Shown in pieces: positions 45,198-54,052 of a DNA stretch of 64,000 nucleotides. The notes below the pieces were generated by a model, which was not told the DNA's origin, searched no databases, and saw only the letters and a list, made by a program, of their open reading frames with translations. A program made the translations under genes and the position numbers. Every line of letters begins with the position of its first letter. The first letter of the stretch is position 1. The stretch is from Knoellia sinensis KCTC 19936 (lineage in GTDB: Bacteria; Actinomycetota; Actinomycetes; Actinomycetales; Dermatophilaceae): contig NZ_AVPJ01000010.1 in the NCBI RefSeq assembly GCF_000768705.1, positions 1 through 64,000 on the forward strand, in the 5' to 3' direction.

Positions 45198-45814
45198 GAG
45201 AACACGCCGCTGAGCCGAACTCCCCAGAGCAGCAGGGCGACACCGAGGAGGACGTTGACGGCGACCTTGCGCTCGCGACCGGGGAGGAGCGTGGCGAGGA
45301 GGCAGACGACGAGGAGTTCGCTCGACGTGGCCGCGAGGTCGGGCAGCCCCACCGCCTCCACCCGTTCACCGTCGCTGATGCGTTGACCCAGCATGGGTCC
45401 CTGGCCGTGCCCGCCGCCATGCCCGGAACCTTCAACCCCGGAACCTTCCACCCCGGAGCCTCCTGCCGCGGGACTGCCACGCGATGCTCCGAGCGGGATC
45501 CCCACAGTGCGTGTCATCAGATAGATGAGAACGACCATCAGATTGGTCGTGATCCCCACGACCACGAGCGGCACGGAGACCCGTCGCAGGATCACCTCCG
45601 CGAACCCCACCTGGAACAACCCCAGGACGATGAAGAAGACACCGAACACCCACCACTCCCGGTAGTAGGCCGGGGCGACCCCGAGGTGGATGGCGCCCGC
45701 CAGGGTCGAGGCGAGCGCGATCGACCACCGCGTCCAGGTCCCGGCCCGAGCCGAGCCGACCCGGGCAGCGGCCGGCTCCGACGCCTCCACCCCGGTCACG
45801 GACGTCATGGCCAT
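45194..45814 (-). CDS. Multi-pass membrane protein of unknown function
   Basis: A 206-residue protein with about five membrane segments (SIALASTLAGAIHLGVAP; WWVFGVFFIVLGLFQVGFA; VPLVVVGITTNLMVVLIYLM; LLVVCLLATLLPG; VNVLLGVALLLWG). A hydrophilic Gly/His-rich loop (about 118-140, SGHGGGHGQG) could bind metal such as copper. It lies between the multicopper oxidase and signal peptidase genes in one operon. No family recognised. Confidence 0.8.
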   Translation of the reverse strand: MAMTSVTGVEASEPAAARVGSARAGTWTRWSIALASTLAGAIHLGVAPAYYREWWVFGVFFIVLGLFQVGFAEVILRRVSVPLVVVGITTNLMVVLIYLMTRTVGIPLGASRGSPAAGGSGVEGSGVEGSGHGGGHGQGPMLGQRISDGERVEAVGLPDLAATSSELLVVCLLATLLPGRERKVAVNVLLGVALLLWGVRLSGVFS

Positions 45815-47400
45815 CAGAGGGGCGGCGCGGGCAGGGGCTGCGACGGCGCCGTCGTCATGGGGTTGGCGCCGCCGGTCCCCACCTCGATCTGGCCCATCAT
45901 GTCGTGGTCCTCGTGCACCAGGTTGTGGCAGTGGACCATGTAGCGGCCGACCTGGGGGCCGAACTTGGTGATGACCCGGACGCGCTCGTTCTCACCGATG
46001 TGAATGACGTCCTTGGGGCCCTCCTCGTAGTGCTCTGCCGGCACCAGGACCCCGTCGATGTCGATCTCGCGACTGAGGACCTTGACGTCGACGAGGTGGA
46101 TGTGGAGCGGGTGGTGCCAGCCGCCGGAGTCGTTCTGGATCTCCCAGACCTCCACGTCATTGAGTCCGGGGTTGGCCAGCACCTGGGTGAACTGAGTGTC
46201 GACCACGTCCTGCCAGGTCAACTCGTTGATGGTCCATTCGCCGCCCTGTCGATCCAGGGAGATCGTCCGTCTGGTCATTTCGGGAGTCGGTTCCAGCGCC
46301 ATAACCGCACAGTCGGGGTTGAGGACGTCGGGGATCGAGTTGTTGGTGTTCGCCCGCTTGACACTTCGCGCCACTTCGAACGCCATGATCTTGTCAGTGT
46401 GGGTGTAGCGGACGTTGTTCCTCGGGTTGACGTTCTCGAGGACGATCCGCTCGCCGCGCCGATACTTGGCGAAGTCGATGATGACCTCGTAGCGCTCCCC
46501 GCCGCTGAGGATCAGGCTGTCGACGGACTTCGGATGATCCGTGAATCCCCCATCGGTGGCAATCACGACCAGCGGCTCGCCACTGTCCAGTCGGAGGCGA
46601 TACGACCGTGAGACCGACGCATTGAGCAGCCGGAAGCGGTACTTGCGAGGCTGCACCTTCATCAGCGGCCAGGGTCGCCCGTTGACGAGGATGACGTCGC
46701 CGAACAGACCCGACTGGTCGCCATCGTCGAAGAGCAGCTGGCCCTCGGTGTCGAACAGGGCGTCGCTGATGATGAGCGGCACGTCGTAGATCCCCTGCGG
46801 CAGCGGCAGCGACCTGCCGAGCGGGTCGAACACGCGATACATCCCCGCGAGACCCATGTAGACGTTCGGCGCCGTGTGGTGCACGCCGTGGTCGTGGTAC
46901 CAGAGCGTCCGCCCGTCCTGGATGTTCGGGTAGCGGTAGTCCTTCCACGCACCGGGACGCGTGATGTCGTTCGCATAACCGTCGAACTGCGGCAGAGACG
47001 CCGAGCCGTGCAGATGCACGGACGTGGTGGGTGTGTAGCCCAGGTGCGCATGCGTCGCCGGGAGCTGGTTGATGTGTCGTGCATAGACCTCGCGGCCCTG
47101 CTGGACGTCGATCGTGGGACCGGGGAAGGAGCCGTTGTAGCCCCAGATCCGCGTCCGGAAGCCAGGGATGATCTGGGTGCTCTGTTCCCGCATCGTCATC
47201 GAATAGAAGTCGGTGTTCCCCGCGATCCTCACCGGCTTGGCCGTGGGCGGCACCGCGAACGGCGCCGTGAACGGTGCGGGGAGTGCGCTCTCCGCGAGGC
47301 GACTCTGTGCCGCAGCCTGCACACTCCGCTCGAGCGGGAGCAGCAGTGCACCCCCTGTCAAGGCGCCGAATGCCAGCGCCTCTCGTCGCGACAACTGCAT
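45814..47400 (-). CDS. Multicopper oxidase (CotA/bilirubin-oxidase-like), Tat-exported
   Basis: A 528-residue secreted oxidase. The Tat signal SRREALAFGALTGGALLLPL precedes the mature part. All four copper-binding motifs are present: HLHG, WYHDHGVHH, HHPLHIHL and HCHNLVHEDHDMM. The last includes the type 1 copper axial Met candidate. It probably oxidises Cu(I) or phenolic substrates with O2; the substrate is unknown. The start is ATG 47400 with GGTGGAG upstream; an earlier open stretch has no signal-peptide character. It begins a coupled operon with the membrane protein and signal peptidase. Confidence 0.93.
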   Translation of the reverse strand: MQLSRREALAFGALTGGALLLPLERSVQAAAQSRLAESALPAPFTAPFAVPPTAKPVRIAGNTDFYSMTMREQSTQIIPGFRTRIWGYNGSFPGPTIDVQQGREVYARHINQLPATHAHLGYTPTTSVHLHGSASLPQFDGYANDITRPGAWKDYRYPNIQDGRTLWYHDHGVHHTAPNVYMGLAGMYRVFDPLGRSLPLPQGIYDVPLIISDALFDTEGQLLFDDGDQSGLFGDVILVNGRPWPLMKVQPRKYRFRLLNASVSRSYRLRLDSGEPLVVIATDGGFTDHPKSVDSLILSGGERYEVIIDFAKYRRGERIVLENVNPRNNVRYTHTDKIMAFEVARSVKRANTNNSIPDVLNPDCAVMALEPTPEMTRRTISLDRQGGEWTINELTWQDVVDTQFTQVLANPGLNDVEVWEIQNDSGGWHHPLHIHLVDVKVLSREIDIDGVLVPAEHYEEGPKDVIHIGENERVRVITKFGPQVGRYMVHCHNLVHEDHDMMGQIEVGTGGANPMTTAPSQPLPAPPL

Positions 47401-47756
47401 GACTCCACCTTCCACCGCTTCCAGGTGGGGCTGGGGCCGGCTCTCGCCCAGTGCATCCGGAGGACGGGACACTCACGGCGGACGTCAGGCGGCGACCGCC
47501 AACTTGCACGATGGACGACAGGTGCCGCCATCCACTGCAGCGGGGGCCGGTGTCGTCGACGGCAGGTTCGAGGGCGCGCTTGCGCACCCACCCCTGCAGC
47601 CCTCGTCTTCACCCCTGCGTGCAGCCTGCCGCAACTCTTTCGTAGCGACCGGTGCAAGTCCATAGGCTTCTGGATGTGCCCCCCTCGGCGCAGTCCAACG
47701 CCCCAAGATGACCCGTTCCGACTACTCGACGACCACCCGACCGGCATCCAGGCCGC
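47401..47756. other. Gene-free region before the multicopper-oxidase operon
   Basis: About 356 bp without a supported gene. It should contain the multicopper-oxidase promoter and the end of the nine-gene operon. CTGCAG-containing short repeats are visible (around 47535 and 47590), but no clear operator or strong terminator. Confidence 0.5.
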
Positions 47757-48539
47757 TCAGCGGACCCTCTCGGCGACGACACCGTGCTTGCGCACGCGCC
47801 CGCTCCGCAGCCAGTCTCCCCACAGGCGATGGCTGACCACCAGATCTTCTGCCTCGGCGTCCCCCACGGCCTCGGCGAGTTCCCCGACGTTTCGTTCGTA
47901 CGCCACGGCCAGGCGATCGACAACGGCCAAGTGCGCAGGAGTGGTTTCCTCGCGCCACGTCACCTCCAGGCCCGCTTCGCTCAGGTCGCGTTCCAGATCC
48001 GGAAGCGGCTGGAGCCACACCGTTCCCCCACCTGGCATCGCGCCGCGTTCGCCTTCGGTGAGCGGGTCGCCAGCCTCGACCGTGAGCGCGAGACGGCCCC
48101 CGACCGGCAGGGCCCGCGCAATCGCACCGAGCAGCGCCCCCTTGTCCGGGAAAGCCAGCAGCGTCTCGATCAGCAGGACGACGTCGAAGGAGCCGGGCGG
48201 CAGGGGCGGCACCGCCGCCACCAAGAACTCGACCGCGCCCCCGACCGCGTCCCCCAACTCCGCAGCGCGGGCACGCGCCACCTCGATCGATCGCGGATTC
48301 TCGTCCACCCCGAGGTAGTCGCAGCCCGATTCGCGTGCGACCAGCAACCCCGGCCCCGCGATGCCGCAGCACAGGTCGAGGACGGAGCTGCCTGCCACGA
48401 CCCCCGCACCAGCGGCCAGTTCGAGAACCTCGCTGGCGGTCACGAAACTCTCCTGACCCACGAAATCGCCTGTCGGGAAACCGGATTCGCGTGCCTCCCA
48501 GAGGATCCGCTCATTCCCCTCGAGACCCCCGGCAATCAT
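47757..48539 (-). CDS. SAM-dependent methyltransferase (last gene of the pterin/lipid operon)
   Basis: A 260-residue class I methyltransferase. The SAM motif is VLDLCCGIAGPG, followed by YLGVDENPRSIEVARARA and FDVVLLIETLLAFPDKGALLGAIARALPVGGRLALT (motifs II-III region). ATG at 48539 overlaps the upstream stop by 4 nt. It is the ninth and last gene of the operon. Which group it methylates is unknown. A longer open frame upstream overlaps the preceding gene and is not used. Confidence 0.87.
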   Translation of the reverse strand: MIAGGLEGNERILWEARESGFPTGDFVGQESFVTASEVLELAAGAGVVAGSSVLDLCCGIAGPGLLVARESGCDYLGVDENPRSIEVARARAAELGDAVGGAVEFLVAAVPPLPPGSFDVVLLIETLLAFPDKGALLGAIARALPVGGRLALTVEAGDPLTEGERGAMPGGGTVWLQPLPDLERDLSEAGLEVTWREETTPAHLAVVDRLAVAYERNVGELAEAVGDAEAEDLVVSHRLWGDWLRSGRVRKHGVVAERVR

Positions 48540-50842
48540 CCGGCCCCCCGGGCGCCGGAGCGCGTGCTGAAGGCCGCGATGAACCGGTCGCGGAAGTCCG
48601 CCATGGGCCACACCGGGGCTGCTGCCTCGGGCCGCAAGCCGTCCGTCCATGCCCACTCCGACACAGCGTCCAGGACCGCCGGGTCCTTGGCGATGACACT
48701 CACGGGCACGTCTCGGTTGCCACCGAAGCCGGTGATGATCGTCGCGGGCTGGTGGTCGCCGAGCATGACCACGACCAGATCGTCATCGTGCCGACTCGCG
48801 ACGAAGTCGAGCGCGCTCGTCAACGAATACGCGATGGAAGCCCGGTATGCCGGCGGCACGTCTTCGCGGTCACGCCACAGTTCCGCTGCAGTCACCGCTC
48901 GGTCGTGAACCTCGCGAAAGCCGGAGCCGTCACCGAGCTCTGCGGGATCGACGAACGTCGGGACCGGCGCCCAGGGGCCATGGCTCGAGGTGAGCTGGAT
49001 CTGGGCCATCACCGGATCCCGCTGCGACACACCGATTTCCAGACGCTCGAACGCAGCGAGTGCAAACTGGTCCGGCACGTCTGAGAAGCCGAACTTCGGC
49101 CCGGCATACCCGAGACCGGCCGAGCCATGGATCGCGTCGAATCCATAGAAGTCCTCACCTTCGGGCCACTGGTCGCGGATCGAGGGCAACACGCCCACGG
49201 TCCGCCACCCAGCGTCGGAAAAGGCCGACGCGAGTGTCGTCCGGTCGCTGGCAAGGAGACGGTCGTAGCGATCCTGGTTGCTCACCTCGAGTCCGGACTG
49301 GAGTGTGGCGTGCGCGAGCCAACTGCTGCCACCGAACGTCGGCGATGTGAGATAGCCGCTCGCGGCCCGGAAGCCCAGGCCCCCCAGTCGATCGGCCCCC
49401 GAGTCGAGCACCTCCCGCACCTTCTCGGGTTCGGACCCCTCGAGTGACACCCGGCCATAGCTCTCGATGAAGATGAACAGCACATCCTTGCCCGCGAGCG
49501 CACTGAGGTCCCGCGAACCCTGCTGGGAGAAGTCGTCTGCGCCCAAAGCCCCCCGGAACTCCTCGCGGTCGGCCAGTGCTTCCGTCGACGCGCGCGCCTT
49601 GCCCACCAGATAGGGGCCCGTTCCGGCCACGGTCACCGGCACCCCCGCCGCCACCTGCGCCCCGGTCGCCGCTCCGACCAACCAGGCCGCAGTCAACACG
49701 GCAACGACCCGTATGCCGTGGCGCCGGTTCCGCGCCACCGTCTCCGTCACCCGCCCCACGGCCCAGGGCATCCCGACCACGGCGACACCGACGATGACGA
49801 CCAACGCCACGGCGGACAGCCACGCGGCCCAGGTCCCGAACGAGTCGCGGACGAAGGCCAGACTCGACCCGATCAGGCTGGTGTCTGTCACGACGGTGAA
49901 GGGGCGGTTCAGGACGACGAAGGCGGCGATGTCCAGGAGCTTGAGGAGGGCCACGCCCGCCAGGACCAGTCCTCCACCGGTGACGACGACGCGGCGCGCC
50001 GCCGCAGGCAGCAGGAGCGCCAGAGCGGCCAGGATCACGATCTCGACCGGCAGTCGCAGCAGGGAGCCGGCGGTCACCCGGTCGGGTTGGTTCGGCAGCA
50101 CGAGGGCGAACCACAGGAGCGCGACGGCCGCGACCCCAACCACGACCCGGCGACCGAGCGCCCGAGCCGGCGGAACCCGCCCACTCTCCTCGCCCACCCC
50201 GCCCACCCCGCCCACCTCAGCGGCCCGCACCTGAGATCGGTTGCGCCACAACGACCACACGTCGCGACCGAACGACTCCGCCAGGAGCGCGACCGCCACC
50301 ACGACGACACCGATCGTGGCGACCCTCGGGAGCACGTCGGCCACCGCCACGACCAGCGCCACACCGACCACGGCCGTCACGACCTTGCGCCAGTAGCGAT
50401 ACGCGAGGTCGCCCCGCATCCACGGCAGCACAAGGCCCGCGGCTCCGAACACGTACCGCGCCAGCCCGGCCGCCACCACCCACCAGCCGACGACCGGTGC
50501 CGCCGCGACGCTCAGCACGAGGATGAGGAAGGCATCGACCTCGCCGTCGAAGCGCCCCCCGAATGCCGACGCAGTCCCGGTGTGCCGGGCGACGTAGCCG
50601 TCCACGGCATCGCCGGCGAGCGCCGGAATCGCAAGTCCGAGAACGGCATACGGCAAGGATTCGTCACCGACGGAGGACGCGACGAGCCCCGCGACGACGC
50701 ACGCCATCAGCCCACGCCCGTACGTGATGTAGTCCGCCGGGCCCATGCGACCGGTGTCCGCACTCCGCACGCCACGGACGAGGAACGCCGTCAGGAGCAG
50801 GCCACATCCAAGTGTGACGCCCCACCCCAGCAGGCCGTCCAC
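48536..50842 (-). CDS. Fusion of CDP-alcohol phosphatidyltransferase and LTA-synthase-like sulfatase-fold domain
   Basis: A 768-residue membrane protein. The N-terminal third is a CDP-alcohol phosphatidyltransferase: the signature D78-x2-D81-G82-x2-A85-R86-x8-G95-x3-D99-x3-D103 is complete within several membrane segments. After a further membrane block (about 240-400) comes an alkaline-phosphatase-superfamily domain like LTA synthase (DVLFIFIESYGR, about 455; GYLTSPTFGGSSWLAH, about 500; MLGDHQPA, about 692). One protein would thus join a phosphoalcohol to a CDP-activated lipid and transfer or hydrolyse phosphoglycerol-like groups. It overlaps the methyltransferase gene. Confidence 0.85.
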   Translation of the reverse strand: MDGLLGWGVTLGCGLLLTAFLVRGVRSADTGRMGPADYITYGRGLMACVVAGLVASSVGDESLPYAVLGLAIPALAGDAVDGYVARHTGTASAFGGRFDGEVDAFLILVLSVAAAPVVGWWVVAAGLARYVFGAAGLVLPWMRGDLAYRYWRKVVTAVVGVALVVAVADVLPRVATIGVVVVAVALLAESFGRDVWSLWRNRSQVRAAEVGGVGGVGEESGRVPPARALGRRVVVGVAAVALLWFALVLPNQPDRVTAGSLLRLPVEIVILAALALLLPAAARRVVVTGGGLVLAGVALLKLLDIAAFVVLNRPFTVVTDTSLIGSSLAFVRDSFGTWAAWLSAVALVVIVGVAVVGMPWAVGRVTETVARNRRHGIRVVAVLTAAWLVGAATGAQVAAGVPVTVAGTGPYLVGKARASTEALADREEFRGALGADDFSQQGSRDLSALAGKDVLFIFIESYGRVSLEGSEPEKVREVLDSGADRLGGLGFRAASGYLTSPTFGGSSWLAHATLQSGLEVSNQDRYDRLLASDRTTLASAFSDAGWRTVGVLPSIRDQWPEGEDFYGFDAIHGSAGLGYAGPKFGFSDVPDQFALAAFERLEIGVSQRDPVMAQIQLTSSHGPWAPVPTFVDPAELGDGSGFREVHDRAVTAAELWRDREDVPPAYRASIAYSLTSALDFVASRHDDDLVVVMLGDHQPATIITGFGGNRDVPVSVIAKDPAVLDAVSEWAWTDGLRPEAAAPVWPMADFRDRFIAAFSTRSGARGAG

Positions 50843-50846
50843 GGCG

Positions 50847-51479
50847 TCACAGGCCGAAGACCGAGGCCGGCTCGAAGGTGTGAGCGCCGCGGGTCGCCTT
50901 CGTCGCGAGGTAGCGCGCGTTCGTCGGACTCCAGTGGACCTCGGTCGGAACCCGTGAGCTGACCGTCACCCCGAGACGGCCCAGTTGTTCGGCCTTGTCG
51001 GGGTTGTTGCTCAGCAGCGCCACACGCGGCAGCTCGAGGGCGTGGATCATCTGGGCAGCCGCCGTGTAGTCGCGCTCGTCGGCGTCGTACCCCAGGGCGA
51101 CGTTGGCCTCGTAGGTGTCGAGTCCGGCGTCCTGGAGCGCATAGGCGTCGACCTTCGCGTAGAGCCCGATGCCCCGGCCCTCCTGCCTCAGGTAGAGCAG
51201 GTAGCCACCCACCTCCGCGATCCGCTCGACCGCCTCACGCATCTGCGGGCCGCAGTCGCAGCGCTGGCTCCCGAACACGTCCCCGGTGAGGCATTCGCTG
51301 TGGAGCCGCACGAGGGGTTCAGCCGCGGAGCGGGCCTCACCGAGCCCCACGGCGATGTGCTCGAGTCCGTCCACGAGACCCTTGAAGGTGATGACTCGCG
51401 CCGGAGTGGTGAACCCGTCGGGGAAGCGCATCGGCACCATGACCTCGGTGCGGATGGCCGCAGTGGGTGGGCGCTTCAC
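50847..51479 (-). CDS. ribA: GTP cyclohydrolase II
   Basis: A 210-residue RibA-type enzyme. Zinc ligands Cys63, Cys74 and Cys76 lie in RLHSECLTGDVFGSQRCDCG. The RQEGRGIGL loop (99-106) and Tyr113 (equivalent to E. coli RibA Tyr105) are kept, so the full GTP-to-diaminopyrimidine reaction is expected. It lacks the RibB domain found in housekeeping actinobacterial RibBA, which points to a second, dedicated GTP cyclohydrolase II. The GTG overlaps the reductase stop (GTGA); the gap to the next gene is 4 nt. Confidence 0.92.
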   Translation of the reverse strand: MKRPPTAAIRTEVMVPMRFPDGFTTPARVITFKGLVDGLEHIAVGLGEARSAAEPLVRLHSECLTGDVFGSQRCDCGPQMREAVERIAEVGGYLLYLRQEGRGIGLYAKVDAYALQDAGLDTYEANVALGYDADERDYTAAAQMIHALELPRVALLSNNPDKAEQLGRLGVTVSSRVPTEVHWSPTNARYLATKATRGAHTFEPASVFGL

Positions 51480-52201
51480 GACACCACCTCCGCCAGGACG
51501 TCGCGTGCTTCTCGGGCGAACCTGGTCGTGAGCGCGTAGCGCAGCAGGACGACGTCGCCGATCCGGCGCACGTCCGCGAGCTCGGCCCGGTGATCGCGAT
51601 TCCAGGGCAGGGGGCCGTCGCCGACGACGCGATGCGCCCGCGAGTCGCCGACGAAGAGGGGCGCCACGACGACGTGCAGTTCGTCGGCCAGCCCCGCGCG
51701 GAGGAACTGGGTGTGCACCGTCTGGCCGCCCTCGACGAGGAGCCGCCCCACTCCCCTGCCGGCGAGGTCCTCACTCACCGCGCGCATGCCCGGCTCAGCC
51801 CCGGCGTCCACGACGACAGCCGCGGAACCGAGCCGGGCCCGGGTCGCCTTGGTGGTGGCGCTGGAGCAGTAGACGAGTTTGTCCGTGCCGTCGTCGGCGA
51901 AGAACGCGGCCTCCGCATCCAGACGATTCGTATGCCGTGTCAGCGTCACCTTCGTGGGTGACGCCGGCTTCCCCTCCGCGACCCGGCACAGACGGCGGCG
52001 CTCCGACCGCACGAGGAGCCGCGGGTTGTCGGCGCGGACGGTCCCGGCGCCGACGAGGATGGCGTCGCTGTCAGCCCGCACGGCGTCGACCCGGTCGAGG
52101 TCGGCCTCGTTGGACAGGATGAGCCGCCGACCCGAGGCGTCGTCGAGGTAGCCGTCGAGGGAGATGGCGCAGCTGAGCACGGTGTAGGGCCGATCAGCCA
52201 T
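51476..52201 (-). CDS. RibD C-terminal-type pyrimidine/dihydrofolate-reductase-like reductase
   Basis: A 241-residue NADPH-dependent reductase of the RibD_C/DHFR fold. TVLSCAISLDGYLDD, SDAILVGAGTVRADNPRLLV and RLLVEGGQTVHTQFL are the classic segments. No deaminase domain is fused. It would reduce the ribosylamino side chain of the RibA product. It lies directly before ribA and overlaps the flippase-like gene by 8 nt. Confidence 0.9.
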   Translation of the reverse strand: MADRPYTVLSCAISLDGYLDDASGRRLILSNEADLDRVDAVRADSDAILVGAGTVRADNPRLLVRSERRRLCRVAEGKPASPTKVTLTRHTNRLDAEAAFFADDGTDKLVYCSSATTKATRARLGSAAVVVDAGAEPGMRAVSEDLAGRGVGRLLVEGGQTVHTQFLRAGLADELHVVVAPLFVGDSRAHRVVGDGPLPWNRDHRAELADVRRIGDVVLLRYALTTRFAREARDVLAEVVS

Positions 52202-53183
52202 GGGCCGACACCTCCACGGTCGCCGGGGACGGCAGTCCCGCGATGCGTGATCGCCGGGCCTGAAGGAGCAGGACGACGGCCCCGGGAAGGTTGGCGACCG
52301 TCACGATGACGCCGTAGGCGACGGCCACCGCCAGGCCTTGGCTCGCCGTGGCCCCTGTCGCCGCGAAGGCCCATGCTGCCGCGCCTTCACGCGGACCCCA
52401 TCCCGCGAGGCTCAGGGGCAGGCCCGCCAGGAGGAGCACCACCAGCGCCAGAGGGACCAGCCGGCCCGGCTCGACGCTGACGCCCACGGTTCGGGCGGCG
52501 ATCAGGAACGTCGCGACGTGGCCGACGACGACCACGACCGAGGCGACGAGCACCCGCGCCAGCGGGGCCGAAAGGTCGTGGCGCACGGCCCAGGCACCAC
52601 CGATCAGCAGCAGCACGATGCCAACTGCCACCAGCCCGACCTTCGCCGCAGGCCCGGTCACGTCGAAGGGGTCGGCGACGACGAGTGCCGCGACGGCGAA
52701 GGCGGCCAGGACAACCTGGTTGGAGACGCGCTCCCACACGACAGCCCGCACGGCCCGACCCATGGCGTCGACCCGGCGACCGTGGCGCAGCCCGCGCTCG
52801 ACGTCGCCGACGACACCTCCGGGCAGGGTGAGGTTGAGGAACTGCGAGCGGTAGCAGGCGGCCGTGGCCGACGACAACGGCAGACCCACGCGCAGGTGCT
52901 CGGCAACGACCTTCCATCGCCAGGCCGCACCCACCGTCGTGACCGCAGCGAGAGCGGTCCCCAGCACGAGTGCCCCGGGCTCGATGGCGTGCAGGGCCTC
53001 GATGACCGCTGCCCCTCCCAACTGGGCGACGAGGGCAGCGAGGATCGCGGCGCCGCCCAGCGGTCGCACCCATCGAGTCCAGGTCCTGTCGATCCTCGCC
53101 TCCCATCCAGGACGGCGCCCGCCCGGCTCCGGGCGCCACAGCCTGCCAACCCAACTCACGGACGACGAGCCGCTCTGGTTCAC
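52194..53183 (-). CDS. Flippase-like membrane protein (lysylphosphatidylglycerol-synthase TM/UPF0104 family)
   Basis: A 329-residue protein with about eight membrane segments. The family region contains SQFLNLTLPGGVVGDVERGLRHGRR and AGLPLSLAGWGPREGAAAWAF, conserved in AglD/MprF-N-type flippases. It lacks the soluble aminoacyltransferase domain of MprF, so lipid flipping or lipid-linked intermediate transport is likelier than lysyl transfer. GTG start overlapping the methyltransferase stop. Confidence 0.85.
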   Translation of the reverse strand: MNQSGSSSVSWVGRLWRPEPGGRRPGWEARIDRTWTRWVRPLGGAAILAALVAQLGGAAVIEALHAIEPGALVLGTALAAVTTVGAAWRWKVVAEHLRVGLPLSSATAACYRSQFLNLTLPGGVVGDVERGLRHGRRVDAMGRAVRAVVWERVSNQVVLAAFAVAALVVADPFDVTGPAAKVGLVAVGIVLLLIGGAWAVRHDLSAPLARVLVASVVVVVGHVATFLIAARTVGVSVEPGRLVPLALVVLLLAGLPLSLAGWGPREGAAAWAFAATGATASQGLAVAVAYGVIVTVANLPGAVVLLLQARRSRIAGLPSPATVEVSAHG

Positions 53184-54052
53184 CCGGAGGGTGCGCCGTG
53201 GGTCCAGCCTGCCCGCTCACCACCCGGCAGCGCCAGCACATCGACGTGGTCGACGCGGACCCGGAGCCGACCCTCGGCGAGTTCGACGCGGCGCATGGCG
53301 AGGTAGGCATCGGCCTCCCGGCGAAGCTCCGGTCGCTGCTCCACGGCGGCCCCCACCCATCCCGTGAGCCACTGGCCGATCAGGGGTCCGTGGTGGGCGT
53401 CGAGCTCCCACGGGCTGCGTTCGACCAGGACCCGGCTCCCGAATCCTGCGAACAACCCGCTGGCGGCGGCACCCGCGTCCGGCCCCAGCAGCGTGCGACC
53501 CCCCACGGTGCGGCGTTGGTGGTCGTTGAACGCGTCACCCAGTTCGTCATCCAACGGGTGGGGCGGCGAGAGTTCCACGTGTCCCAGGACCGTGAGGCTG
53601 AAGAGGGTCGGGCAGTCGGCCGACACGCAGGTGCGGACGACTCGCTCCAGTTCATCGGCGGTGAGCATGTCGAGCAACGCGGACGCGGTGATGAGGGAGG
53701 CTCCTGCCACGTCGTCCGGCGAGAGGCGCGTGAGGTCGTCCCGCCTCGCTTCCACCGTCACCGGAAGCTCGTCGCGGGAGTCCGGAGGCACGTCATGGCG
53801 AGCAACCCACAGCAGGTCCTCGTCCCGGTCGTGGAGGACCCAGTGCTGCGGCCCCGGCAGCCTCGGTGCGATCCAGCGCCCCAACGAACCACTACCGGCG
53901 CCGAGGTCGTGGATGACCTGAGTTCGGTTGTGGGACAAGGCTTCTGCCACCTCACGCACGAGCACACGAGATCTCGCCGCGGCATCGGCCTCCTCCCGCA
54001 GCCGCAGCCACGAGACACTCACGCGCACCTCGACGTCGCTGACGTCGCTCAT
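53180..54052 (-). CDS. SAM-dependent methyltransferase
   Basis: A 290-residue methyltransferase-like protein. The nucleotide-binding motif is IHDLGAGSGSLGRWIAPRL, followed by WVLHDRDEDLLWVA and ITASALLDMLTADELERVV. A C-terminal extension follows (GAAVEQRPELRREADAYLAMRR). Substrate unknown. It overlaps both neighbours by 4 nt, one more sign of coupled expression across the operon. Confidence 0.82.
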   Translation of the reverse strand: MSDVSDVEVRVSVSWLRLREEADAAARSRVLVREVAEALSHNRTQVIHDLGAGSGSLGRWIAPRLPGPQHWVLHDRDEDLLWVARHDVPPDSRDELPVTVEARRDDLTRLSPDDVAGASLITASALLDMLTADELERVVRTCVSADCPTLFSLTVLGHVELSPPHPLDDELGDAFNDHQRRTVGGRTLLGPDAGAAASGLFAGFGSRVLVERSPWELDAHHGPLIGQWLTGWVGAAVEQRPELRREADAYLAMRRVELAEGRLRVRVDHVDVLALPGGERAGWTHGAPSG

